DNA of 64,000 bases from Sarcocystis neurona. Taxonomy: Eukaryota; Apicomplexa; Conoidasida; Eucoccidiorida; Sarcocystidae. Numbering within the stretch: the stretch's first letter is position 1; each line of letters begins with the position of its first letter. Under the pieces are notes generated by a model. The model searched no databases and was not told the DNA's origin. It saw only the letters and a program-made list of their open reading frames with translations. Positions 10,624-22,105 of the stretch are shown here, in pieces. The stretch lies in assembly GCA_000727475.1 (NCBI GenBank), contig KL647292.1, forward strand, positions 1,949,186-2,013,185, given 5' to 3'. Both the position numbers and the translations under genes were made by a program.

Positions 10624-12275
10624 GTTTTCCCCCTCGCGTAGCAGCTCGTATTCATTGTATCCGAATACTGATGTATACGTGAATACGTACAGATAACTGC
10701 ACACTCACCTGTATGTCGTCCTACACAAGTATATTTGTATATATATATACATACAGAGAGAGAGACAGAGAGAGAGAGACTGCACACAGGAACATATCTA
10801 TAGGCATATATCTATATATATATATATGTATATATGACTTCACTAGATTTTACCCGCATCCGCATCGTTTATAACCAGATTCCTACGCATCTCCGTGCGC
10901 AGTGCACGAAAGGAAGAGACAGCTTCTGGAAGACACTTTGATACATACGCTCCTACGTGCTTCGCAGCCGTATATCTCCAGTACGTACTGCCGCCAAACC
11001 GTTAACTTTGAAGCGACTGTGGAATACAGATGTGCTGTCGCACGTATTACACATACATACGTATCCGAATATTTCAATACCAATAACGGATATTCATTAC
11101 CGCAGTATATCCTTACGATCACTGTGAAAATGACTCGTGATCTTCACGCACATTAGAGGCTGATAAGGCGGCACCGCCATGTGAAAGTTATCCTTGACTA
11201 GTGTGAAGGCTGGTATCCAGGAAGCGATTAAGCAGATCTGCAGTACACACTTGCGTCGCTCGGTATTCTGTTCGAGTAGAGAGCATCTGCTGCACGAGCG
11301 GTTTACGCAAAAGCAATCCTCTCACTGAGGCAACATATCTGACGTATGTTGCCGTAGACCTGTATTTACTTTTGATGCCCGACGGTGGCTCGCCTTTTTG
11401 GAATGTGTGTGTGAATTTGAAGTATACGGGATGGATTATCATGCGTGCATCCGCGCAATAGAATACATATATATATATATACATATTTCGGTGTCCCTCG
11501 GGCTAGTTACTTTGTTTCGAATTAAACTACGCGCGCTCGTGGTAAGGGGGGCTAGGACTACACTTCAGCAGGACGTGAGAAGTGAACGCTTGGAAGTATT
11601 CGAAGAGGACATGGGGTAAATGAATGTTTGAATCAGGTGAGCGAAGTGAATTGTGAGATGGAGCAAAACGGGGTCTCTGCACGACAGCCGAAGTAATGTC
11701 CATACAAGAGTGACACCCGCCCTATACCGAGACAACACTCCTCGTTTGTATACAGTATAAATAGACACACACAGGTGTATCAATAATGTATCCAGGTGAT
11801 ATATACGCATGTATGCCTCCATACGCATCTGAAGTACTGTGTGAATGAGCGAGCTTCTCACTTGCAAGCGAGAAAAAGAGAACTTGTAATTGGGAGTGAG
11901 TACGTAGTGCCTCCCCAGCTAAGACTGTTTATAACGAAGCTTTACGTTTCAAAGTGGGGCGTGATGAACTAGCAACTCCATCTTCCCTGTATAGAGCGAG
12001 ACCGTCTCTTCTTTCTCTGCGTTATTCGGAAGCGCGTGTTCCAAGCAAAACGTGGATCTTCACTTCTTAAAAACACGTGTTTCGTGGCTAACTCGTAACG
12101 GAGGATCTGCGGGTGAGTCCAACAAAGGAACAATATGTGTCGGTCTCTCTCGTCTACAGGTAATTCTCTGTTGTGAGCGATCGACTGAAATTATCTTGTG
12201 TCAACGTAAAAATGCCTTTTCATCGCGGATGAGAACGGAGGAAGCTCTTCCGTTCTAATTCAACGAGTTTTTCGC

Positions 12276-12756
12276 ATGACAGAGAGGCCTCGGAAGGGTT
12301 CCAGTTCCTTTGTGCCCAGACGTGCAAAAGCAGTCAGTCCCGAAGAAGAAGAAAGCACTTCATTAACGAGCAAGCAGAGAACGTCGCACACCAAAGTGAG
12401 GGACACGAGTAAAGAAAGGGGGAAAGTAGGAGGGGAATGGGAACACAGAGTAGGTAGGGAAGGAAACCGGAACGACGAGAGGAAAGTGTGGAAAGCAGGA
12501 CGAAGGGAAGAGGTCAGAACAGGAGAGGGAACGAAACGAGAGTGTCCAGTTCTTCGACGAAATCTACGGTGACCAATCAACAGAGGATCTGCAACACGTC
12601 AAGGAGGCTTTCATGAAAAGAAATGTAGGCAAGACGACTGACAGAAGAAGATCTTCACCAGTACACCAGAGAGTTGCGCACTTGTCGCGAGTGATGACCG
12701 ACACAACCACGCCTCCTCTGAAAGAAACAGGTGGCCGCGTGCATCGCCCCCCCTGA
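12276..12756 (+). CDS. Small charged protein of unknown function, two exons
   Basis: ATG at 12276 opens a 40-codon exon (MTERPRKGSSSFVPRRAK...) ending at an AAA|GTGAGG donor (12395). A second open frame ends at TGA 12756 and reads FFDEIYGDQSTEDLQHVKEA, then MKRNVGKTTDRRRSSPVHQR, which looks like real protein and not repeat. It is entered in phase 0 at a CAG near 12497 or 12518, giving an intron of about 100-120 bases. The predicted product is about 120 residues, highly charged, without signal or membrane segment. A GG|GTGAGT donor at about 12111 and a CTACAG acceptor upstream of the ATG could be a 5' UTR intron. I do not recognise the family. An alternative is splicing at ACAG|GTGGCC (about 12730) to further exons. 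Confidence 0.45.
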
Positions 12757-13185
12757 GACATACAACTCTCCACGCGTTCCCACCCACGCGTACTCGCATA
12801 CATCTGCAGCGTCCCACCACACGTCGACACACGCGCCTACTATATATAAATGTATATATATATGTATACACAATCCGTACATGCACATCTCACGTGCGCA
12901 TACATACATAAATGTACGTAGCACGTAGGTGATCTTACGCACGCACCTCTCCCTCTTTCTCCCTACTACCTCTGTATATATGTATATGTATATGCGTGGT
13001 AATACCTGATGCTACACGTACACCCAAAAGTGTGTGCGTATACACATACGTGCCAGCACACAGCCCCCTACACAACGAGCCACCTTCAGTATGCGTCTGT
13101 ACATACACATATATATACATATATATATATATATACCCACAGGTGGGCTCCTTGTGTAAGGTCATCTCCTCCTGTACGACGGCCT

Positions 13186-13515
13186 TCATTGGTGACTACA
13201 GAACTTTTTCGCGCGACCCGCACTGCGTTGTTGGGATCCTCGTTGACGCACTTGCTCGCTTGTGTAGAGTCGAAGAACATATGCACGTTTGTCTTTGTCT
13301 GTGAAGTAAGCAGAGTGATCGTCGCTGATGCGTCGTAAAAGACAGCACGCTCGAAAGCGGGCAGCTGCTTGGTGAACAACGAAAAAACCCCCACACCGCT
13401 CTCCCAAGGGACTCAGCAGCACTGCGTGCCTTTCCATTCCTGGCCAGCGTCGTGCTGCCTCTTCAGGAGCAGGCAGTTTCTCAGACACAGTGTCCACCAC
13501 ACTTCCTCCCCACAC
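13186..13515 (-). CDS. Possible terminal exon, unknown protein
   Basis: A 109-codon minus frame without ATG, ending in a stop at 13186, reads like ordinary protein (SEKLPAPEEAARRWPGMERH; DKDKRAYVLRLYTSEQ). A second minus frame over about 13141-13361 (ERAVFYDASATITLLTSQ) and a plus frame over 13142-13300 look equally natural. So the locus is probably transcribed and coding, but frame and strand are not settled. No family recognised. Confidence 0.28.
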   Translation of the reverse strand: MWGGSVVDTVSEKLPAPEEAARRWPGMERHAVLLSPLGERCGGFFVVHQAAARFRACCLLRRISDDHSAYFTDKDKRAYVLRLYTSEQVRQRGSQQRSAGRAKKFCSHQ

Positions 13516-13519
13516 GAGT

Positions 13520-14350
13520 GCATTTCTCCGTCGAAAACAAGTGCCTCACTACACACCGCACAGACGCGCTCGCACACACCGACAACACACGTGGTTCCCC
13601 ATATGCGTGGACATTCACAACCGTCGTACAAGCTGGATGTGTGTACAGCTAACACGCCCTGATGACAAAGCTACACGTGCACATACATATATACATACAT
13701 GTCTCTTTGTCACTCAGTCTGAAAGGAGGCAGCACCGCAATCCTCGACTTGTTATTTATACTGTGACGTTGACCAAAGAAGCGTACTCACTCCTCTTTCA
13801 GCCGCGGAGCGGACAACCAGTGCCTACTCTGACCAGGTTCCACAGTCACAAGCCTCGTCTTCAAGTGACTTGTCCACCAGGACTACGGAAGTTCGGGACA
13901 AGTGCGCTGGGTCTACGTGTCCTCGCGTACCTACGTATGCGGACGTCCACTCGTAAATACATACATACACACACATATCTGTGTCTCTACTCCTACGTCT
14001 ACAGAGGTGGACACGTCAACAGATGCAAGACACATATATGGACGTATATACGAATACGTGTCTCCTCACGCGCAGACATGCACGTGACATCTCTTCTTGT
14101 GTATCCCCCTACACGCATATGAGTTTCTGTGTAAGGACGTGGAGACACGAAAGGGTGTCCGTCTACAGCTACAAGAGATGACCGTCTACGTGAGACGCGC
14201 AGCAGGAGGGCGCGTCACCACCATCAGGACAACCGTCATGAGAGATCTGCGCGCCAGGACCACACAGAGTCCTTGGCCAGTCCTCGCCGTTTTTTCTTTT
14301 CTTCAGTCGCTTCTTTCTGTCCCTCCCCCTGCTTGCCTTGGGAGGACTTC
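13520..14350. other. Spacer downstream of chaperonin 10
   Basis: No supported gene. It holds TACATACATA tracts (13683-13700, 13955-13980) and short ORFs only. The part near 14200-14350 is probably the chaperonin 3' UTR. Confidence 0.45.
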
Positions 14351-16259
14351 TTAGTTGTTCACGACCGCTATCAAATCATCGCTGCGGTAGATCTGCATCT
14401 CCTGTTCGTCGATAACCACCTTCATGCCGCCGTACTCGGGAACGATGACGGTTTGCCCGACCTACAACACGGCACGGAGCGAACAATGGCGCGCGACAAA
14501 GGAAACACGCAGAAATACGAAGAACAACATCCTCCCCCGAGGACCCGGGCAGCAAAGACGACGGAAACGAGGAGAGACGTTACACGTATACACACACAGG
14601 TATACAGATATATTCACGTGGGAAGCCGCAGATACGCTCGTGACTACCAACAGCCTCCCCCGCGTCTGTGGACACGTCTCGAGCGCGGATCGCATATATC
14701 ACCTGAAATGCGTCACGTGCGTATATTCTTAAGCTCTACCTGATATACGCAGAGGTCTGCAGGAGACACATATAACACCTCTGTACGCCGATAGGTGTAC
14801 ACGTGTAGATATCGACGTGCATACCTTCATGCTGCAACCAAGTGCACACCCCCACCCCGTATCGTCTTGCTGAGGAATTCAGACGTATAGACAATCCCTT
14901 ACACACACACACACATGTATACGCACATCTAGACATACGTTAGCACCACCTGCGTACACAGATAGACGTGAATGTGGAAAGACCGACTACGTATATACAT
15001 ATATTTGTGTGCAGAAGACGACGTGTGTATCCCTGTGTGATACACTCACGTCTGGATATACGAGGATACAGACACACAACAGCGCAGCAGCCACGTATAT
15101 ACATATGAAAGAAGTTGAAAAAATCGGCTCAGCCTCCCCAGCGCCTTCTCTCCCCAGCAGCACAGCCCTTTCCCTCGCATCTCTTCTCCCTCTACCGAGT
15201 CGGACAACGCGTGCATCCCCCTGTACAGACACGAACAAATACCGGCGCGTCCTTACACACACATACATCCGTATATCTCTGACGCCACAGCACACAAACA
15301 CCCGTAAACTACCAGCTCTCTGACCGGCTCTTAATCCTTCTGCCCCCACACAAAGCAGTCCCCCCCCCGCCCCCGGCCAAAACCCGCCACGTGTACGTGC
15401 TGTTCTACGTAAACTCACTCACACTGAGACATACGTATACGTGCATACATTTTCACGCAAACATACATAAGTATGTAGAAGGGTCGAGAGAGTTCCACAT
15501 TCACTGACCACATTCCTGTTTTATACGGACGCAGAGAGAAACCAGTCCCTCAATTCAGTGGCCCCGGTTTCCTGTTTGGCCGCCAGTAACTCCGTCCACC
15601 CGTTCGCACTATATAGCTGCACTGCAGGTATATACACGCGTACACCAAAATCTACGCCAACGTACGCAAGTGGCCACAGACGTATATATATCTATACGTA
15701 ATCGTACACGTAAGAGTAACTGCAATTGCTTCTGCTTGCGTACCACCAGGAGGGATGAGCTCTCTAGAATACAAGGGTGCATCTTCTTTCTCTACAGCTA
15801 GCGCGCTCGTCTTAGCCCCACACTTCTAAACATACGACCACGTAAATATATACACATCTGTGTATATATGGGCACATATCCATGTTCGTATACGTATGTA
15901 TATATATACACGTTAATGTTCGGAGCATCGCTCTTTATGTATACATATATATATAAAACTGTGGAGATGACGTTGGCTAGGCAAGGCTGTGCGACTTGTC
16001 ACACAGAAAGAGAGAGACCAGGCTACTACAGGATCTGGTTGCTTGTGTCTACCTGCACACAAGGCGGAATAAGCTCTCCAGTTTTCGTGCTGGGTCTTCC
16101 CTTCCCGACGGCGAGAACCTTCGCCATGTGAGCGCTGGACTGTTTCTGCGCGGACTCAGGCAGAAACAGGCCACTCTTTGTTTTTGTGGGGACGGCCAGT
16201 TTTTGGACAAGAACCCGATCGAGCAGAGGAATGAATTTCGAAGCCACCGAAGAAGCCGC
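14351..16259 (-). CDS. Chaperonin 10 (GroES/Hsp10), mitochondrial type
   Basis: Co-chaperonin forming the heptameric lid of Cpn60 in the mitochondrial matrix. Two exons are clear: 16259-16053 (69 codons) and 14461-14351 (36 codons plus TAA), joined in phase 0 across CAG|GTAGAC and TTGTAG|GTC. Diagnostic blocks are FIPLLDRVLVQKL at the start, the mobile loop SGLFLPES with a Leu-Phe-Leu tripeptide in place of the usual Ile-Met-Leu, MAKVLAVGKG, and VIVPEYGGMKVVID near the C-terminus, ending DDLIAVVNN. The 105 visible residues already make almost a full Cpn10. Only the initiator codon and perhaps a few residues are missing, so a very short first exon must be spliced to the CTCGCAG acceptor at 16260-16261. 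The open frame continues upstream to 16478 but has no ATG, so that extension is not taken as protein. The double-length apicoplast Cpn20 type is excluded by size. Confidence 0.9.
14462..16052 (-). other. Intron of chaperonin 10
   Basis: A 1.6-kb intron with GTAGAC donor and TTGTAG acceptor, filled with ACGTATA/TATATA microsatellites and a C-rich patch at 15361-15375. No exon is visible inside on either strand. Confidence 0.8.
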
Positions 16260-16694
16260 CTGCGAGCACGTGCCGCATCGAAGAGAGAAGCTAGAGTAGG
16301 ACGAAGAGAAGACAAGGAAGCGATGCAGAGAGCGAGGAAGGCAGGACGGGAAGAGAAGCGCATACAGCCGCAATAACGGAGAATGGGAAAGGTCGTGAAG
16401 GCGCGGAGCCAGAATTGAAAGAGAGCGTTTATAAAGAAGAGCGACAACAGCTTTGCAGTGACGAATGTGGAGGGACACTCACACGAAAGGAACACGGAGA
16501 AACTGTGGTCGCGGAGGAGACGATGAACAAGAAAAGCGGGAAGAAAAAAAGGTGGAGAACAAAAGCAGCCAAAAATTCGACCAAAGTAAAGGAGAGTGGG
16601 GAGGAGAAGCGGAAGGAACAGAAGGGGAAAAGACGGCGAAGAAGGACACGGAAATAACGACCCTGAAACATATGAACAGAGGAGGCCCTAAGAA

Positions 16695-17330
16695 CTCGGT
16701 GTGCCCGCAGCAGCAGCAAGAGAATAGGAGCACGTAGCCGCAGCAGAAGCAGCCCACCACACATACAAGTTACTGCAGCAGCAGCAACAGACGAAAAAGC
16801 AACACGACAAGCTTAGATGAAGCACCCACATCAGCAGCAAATGAAGGCGCCGAAATACCAGCAACACCAAGAGAGGGGGGCGCAACAGCGGCAGCCGCAG
16901 CTACGATGTAGTGAGAACCGAATTTGCTCCAGCTTCGTATTCTCTCGAAGTCCCGGGAAAGGATGGGGCGACACAGCAGCGCGCACTTGTGGACACGACG
17001 ACAGTCCAGCGGCACTGGCAGCAAAGCAGCACCGACAGCCCGCACCAGCAGCTCAGTCACGAGGAGGAAGCACTGGCAGCGGCAGGCACGCAGCACTCGG
17101 GAAGGAGGCACAGCTGCCCCGCAGCAACAGCAGCAACACCGAGACAACGGCAGGACAGCTGCAACGACGCAATCCACTACGAGCAGCACGGCAGCAGCAA
17201 GCAGGCAGCGACACCGGCAGGTGAGCCCACACACGGGGAAAAGTCAGCAGCAGCGGCAGCTGCGGGAGTGGCGTCGCCTTCGGAGAGGAGTGACAGCCGC
17301 AGCAAGAGAAGAGGAGGAACCCCGCCCAGT
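16695..17330 (+). repeat. CAG-rich block, possibly part of a coding exon
   Basis: About 600 bases of CAGCAG/GCAGCA repeats with all plus frames largely open. One frame (about 16905-17221) has less repetitive pieces such as TEFAPASYSLEVPGKDG and ends at a GCAG|GTGAGC donor. Another begins with ATG at 16817. A coding exon is possible, but frame and gene boundaries cannot be fixed; no family motif is seen. It lies just upstream of the chaperonin 10 gene, on the opposite strand. Confidence 0.4.
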
Positions 17331-17399
17331 TCTACTACGCACCTTGTCCAGAGAGAGACTCGCACGAGGGCGCCAGTTGACCATACAAAGGCAAATCGT

Positions 17400-19320
17400 A
17401 TGCACATAAATACATATAAGCAGGAGATGTTTACAGACGTGATTCTACGGAAGCCTCCTCAACAGAAGAGTCCCCACGTACGGCGGCTCACGCGCCATAT
17501 ATATATGGCAGAGAGATATGGAAGGTGCATATATTCTTCTCCACACAGATATACAAAGATACATACACACAGGTGGATATGGATTTACACGGCTGGTGTA
17601 GTGACGGTGTACCAGAAAGTTTTTCAGCAAGGCGTGCACGTGGCTGTACGTGGGTCTACACGGATAGGCATGTACGAATACATATATGAGTGAGGAGCAG
17701 CGTGTATACGTGCCCGTGTACACCGCTGCATATGTGTGTGTGGGTGCCTATCGAGAAGGAGGACACACACCTGTAGCGCCGCGATACGTAGCTACACGTC
17801 TACACAGATACGTACGCACACACACATACATATATACGTACACGCGTGTTTACGGCCGCTTACATACGTATGCACGTGCGTAGGTACATACTTTTCGATT
17901 ACTCCCACATATAGAGAGAAAGACAGAGGCGGAGGCGGACGCAGGTGCGTACGTGTGTAACAGCCGATTGACCACCCACACACACAGAGAGACCAAAAGA
18001 CACCCGCGTTCATGCACAAGTGGACGCACGAGCGCACGTAGATAATACTCGGCTACTCATATATACAGAGAGAAAAGGATGTCTATGCTGGTACACTAGT
18101 GGGGGAGGCCCGAGTGGACGTCCATACGCAGTTACTGCTAAATACAGAGATAGGAAGATACGCGTATACTCGCGCGAGGCACAGCACGACCCATACGTGA
18201 ATACGCGTATGCGAAGATGATGATGAGAGTAGGGGCGCTGCAGGCAGAGGCAGAAGCAGAGGTACGTACGCAGCCACGGATACATACACACGTGTGGGAC
18301 AATGGACGTATACGCCTATGTCCGTGCGCACGTCTACGTATTTCTGACACATTGAAAAGCGCAAGCCTCCTGGCCGCAAGCAGGAAGGGGAAAGTGTTCT
18401 GGAGCTTCCGGTGTCCACGTAGTAGAAGTCCTGCGTCTACACAGATGTGCTGGCGTATTGAAATCAACGTACAATCGCGTACGAAAGTGGACGTGTGTGG
18501 AACCTACGCAAGTACTTAGGAAGAGAGGAAAATGTAACTCTGTGTGTGTGTGTGTGTTTGCAGGCCAGCGAACTTCCAGGTAGATCTTCTCGCGTGCAGG
18601 CGTCTGGTCGAGACGCCGCACGAGGCACTGACGAACAACGCGGGTACGAAAACACACGCGTCTGCAGCAGGTGGAACTCTCCATGGACTCTGGTAATACT
18701 GGTATACACATATAGGCGTATATATGTACAGGTATCCATATACGTATATGTGGATGTACACACACATACACATACACAAACACTCGCACGTGTGTACATA
18801 CGTACGTATGTAGCAGAGAAATGTGTAAAGGAGGACTGTGAGACACCCACCGTGTGTGTATCTACCAGAAGTATATACCCGTATGCAGGAGATCTCTCCG
18901 TATGTATAGGGCCACCACATCCACGTTTGGTGGGTCTTTCTACAGATTTGGAAGCGAGGCTCTTTGTATACAGACAAGTGCTGTCATCGGTCTATCGTAG
19001 CGTGCAGTAGGCTCTCGCATACCCGTTTGGAATACGAGACGCGAGACCTGTGCTCACGTGCACGTACCTAGCGAGGCAGAACGATACACGCATATATGGT
19101 GAGGAGCCACAACACGCGGCTGGAGCGCGCCTCCGCTACGTGTGCGTACATATATGAGGCGTATACGTTTGAGGTGGCTGTTCGGGTTCCGTTTCGCCGC
19201 GTGGTAGACTTACAGAGGTAGACACAGCATTCTGCATGTTCGGCGGTTGCCCCCAAAGGTCTTCACAGCGACAGAGGCACATACAGATATTACTACGGTG
19301 ACAGATAGCGTTAGACGTAT
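17400..19320. other. Microsatellite-rich spacer
   Basis: Dominated by ACGTATA, TACACACA and GTGT tracts (for example (GT)n at 18541-18558). Many short ORFs on both strands are repeat translations. No supported gene. Confidence 0.55.
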
Positions 19321-19328
19321 CCGTTCTG

Positions 19329-20720
19329 CTACTCTATGACTGGAGGCGTCGTTTCGTGTAAATACACCACCGTCACGTGCACTGCACTCTCAGAGTTTGC
19401 TTCACTCGCTTGCTGCGTAGTTGCATCGATGCTCGCCACCACACACACGTACGACCACTGCCGCTTCTGCCTTTTCGAACGCGCGGTGGTGGCGACCACA
19501 GACTTCAACAGACGTGTTTCTTCGCAGCCACGGTGGGAGGAACTACGAGAAAAATCGACCCCGACCTCTACGTGAACTGAGGAGACGGACAGACACTCCA
19601 CGGGAGCGGTAGGAATATTCACCCCACACCATGTGCGCACGGGGCAGCGACGCTGCTCCTCCAGTCGGAGCGGGCCTGCCATCCTCTTCTCTTTATTTGT
19701 TCAACACAGGTGCACCATGTAGGTTGTGGGTGGGTGAAGGGGAAGAGACCGTCTCCGATCCGAAGATTACATACACATCGGTAGTTGCACATGCCAGATG
19801 GGACCGGGCAATCGCATCGAGGATCATCTCTTCAGACGCAGCGACTCGCACGCAGGTGTGCGAGGAAGGCTTTCTCGGTCGGAAGCCCTTTGTGTGAAGC
19901 CTTGCTTCAGAGAAGTTTTGAAGACCAAGTGTCTATGGGAGAAACGGGAAGCACACTCGACATTACAGCCATGTGAAGGGGGACGCGCACAAGTAACTCA
20001 CGCATGCACATAGAAGCAAACAAGAGAACCAGTGTCCCGTACCTCCCCACACTTACCATTTTCTCTGCGGAATGGAGAGTCAAAAAACAGGCGGCCGCGT
20101 GAGAGAAAGATGCTGACACAAGAAGACGTCGCGAAGTGAAGAGTTTTTGCGAAAAAACTCTTTTCCAGTATCAGTGTGATGCCCGCGTCGCCCTTCCCCG
20201 CGCTCTGGCTGCTGTTGCGGATGCAGCTGATGGCGGTGGGCGGCTGTTGCGGCTGCTCCTGCGGGGAGAGAGAGAGCGGCCGCGGGTGGTTGGTTCTGCA
20301 GATGCTGCCGCATCTGCTGCCCGTACGAATACAGGGACAGCTTGATGCTCTTCTGCAGCTCTCGTGCTACTGGCGCGCCGCTGGGCCCCGCGTGCAATAT
20401 AGAATACTGGCGGTCTTGCGACCCTACCCGAGCTGCTGCTGTTGCTGTTACTGGTACTGCAACTCGATGCTGCGTGCTAAACTGTCAGCTGCAGTTCCTG
20501 TTGCGACTAAAGCTGCAGGAACTGCTGCAACTGACGCTGCCAGCGTACGAGTGACGCGGTGAAAGCAGGGCTGTCAAGAGATACTCGCATGGACAACCAA
20601 AGGGTCTGTGGTGAATCTGTGTGACGACATGCACTGCGGCCTTGCACTTTCTCCTTTATAATACGTACGTCGTTTGATAACCTACGTCGTCGAAACAGCA
20701 CGTAAATTTTCTTCTAAGGA
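19329..20720 (-). CDS. Possible minus-strand exons, unknown protein
   Basis: Several adjacent minus frames look protein-like: about 20420-20085 (ELQKSIKLSLYSYGQQMRQH, then Gln/Ala/His-rich), a frame ending at an AAAATG|GTAAGT donor near 20056, and 19682-19329 (RSKRQKRQWSYVCVVASIDA, to a stop at 19329). A Gln/Ala-rich stretch follows the CAG bias of this genome. No continuous model could be built and no family is recognised; the plus frame over 19336-19575 is also open. Confidence 0.25.
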
Positions 20721-21286
20721 TTAAGGGCCCCCGTTGTGGAATGTGGGAGTTCCTAGAAGGTGTACAGCGTTTTTCGTCGGACGCAAATGAGCGTAGATAC
20801 GCATGTGTACTGACTGTGTGTGTACTTGTTGTGCAATGTGTCCATGTTTATATTCGTATGCGTTTGATTGTGTCTCACGTGGTCAGGAGCCTCGACGCTG
20901 TACTATTAGTGAAAGCGATTCTCGATCGTGTGTAGCAAAGGAAGACGGGACTGCAGCTCTGCACGGACGGAACTTCACTCTCACAACCACTTTGCACAGA
21001 CTACGATAATGACGCACTCCAGTGAATCAAGGCAAAAGCATTTTCGTTCGGGTTTGCGTGGAGAGAAGCTTACAATTACGTGTCTTTCGAAGCAGAGAGT
21101 TACTTCACAACGTAACTATACCGCTGGTGGGTAAGTGAATATGAAGAAGCCTCCACCAACTACTTGTGGAGGAACAGCAGATCTACGTGAGAAATTCTTT
21201 TGCAGCAGTCTCGTAATCCACGACATCAGGGTTCACGTGAAGCACTGACGAGCAAGCACTTTGGCTGTAGAAGGCTGCTGCTTAAC

Positions 21287-21565
21287 GCTCCCTGCTGCTT
21301 TCTTTTTCGGCTCCCTGAACTGCGTAACTGCCATAGTACACGCAAAGTCCTTGCAAAACAAACTACTGCCTCATTGGAGTTCGATACACAGCAACATTGT
21401 CCGATGGCAATCTGCTGTTGAAAACTTGCTGCTTTCGCTTTGATTCTGTGGACTGGGTAATCACTGCAGTACTCACAAACTACTTGAAAGACAAACTCCT
21501 TTCGCATAAGAGTTGGATGCACTGCAGCATTGTTTCCCCATCGGCTGCTTCACTCAATTTTGAAT
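21287..21565 (+). repeat. Diverged ~140-bp tandem duplication
   Basis: Two adjacent copies, roughly 21287-21425 and 21424-21565, match in order at the DNA level: GCTGCTTTC, CAAACTACT versus CAAACTCCT, GAGTT, GCAACATTGT versus GCAGCATTGT. In parallel plus frames both encode similar peptides (LQNKLLPHWSSIHSNIV versus LKDKLLSHKSWMHCSIV). The copies are heavily diverged. They may be an old coding repeat or a decayed element. Confidence 0.55.
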
Positions 21566-22061
21566 TGCTTTTGCAAGTAAAGTATCTTCGACATATCTGG
21601 TCAGATGGGCATTAAACGGGGAAACATAGACGTATATGTAGGACGTCGAGATGTGTAGTAGACGGACCCTGCAGCAGATTTCTGACCTTATATACACGTG
21701 TAATATATATGTGCGTATATGCTATTACAAATATGAACCCGACCACCCATACATACACTTGTGGCTTTGTCTGAAGGTGGGTGCTGCAGAGGGGCGCTAC
21801 GGCGGGTGGACAAAGGCGTATGTGTGCGCGTTACTACGACTAAGTACGAAAGAAGCAAAAAGGTTTGACATTCTCTCCATGATGTGTCCTTGCCTGTGGT
21901 TCCTTCACACATATGCGTATATACTCAGAGCAGAGGACAACGACATGTACTTGACCGTACTTGTGGGATGAGCTCTCTCCCACATACCGTAGTTACTGGT
22001 ATCGGCGGACTCTTAGATTTGGAATCGAGCTGCATAAAGCACTCCGGTGTCTTTATAAATA

Positions 22062-22105
22062 TACATATATATATAGAGAGAGAGACAGACAGACAGACAA
22101 ACAGC
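22062..22105. repeat. TATA-GAGA-GACA compound microsatellite
   Basis: Consecutive TATATATA, GAGAGAGA and (GACA)n tracts with no coding sense. Confidence 0.8.

Larger units (their letters stand above)
8401..12040. other. Gene-poor microsatellite region
   Basis: No supported coding region on either strand. It contains many TATATA, ACGTATA and GTGT tracts (8697-8722, 9733-9768, 10610-10623, 10814-10833, 11465-11482) and a GAGAGA run near 10755-10780. Short ORFs translate only these tracts. A TGCATGCA palindrome lies at 10498-10505. Confidence 0.6.

Noticed and set aside
16262..16478. Arg/Leu/Ser-rich N-terminal presequence of chaperonin 10
   Set aside because: The frame has no ATG (it begins at GTG) and a good acceptor separates it from the conserved part.
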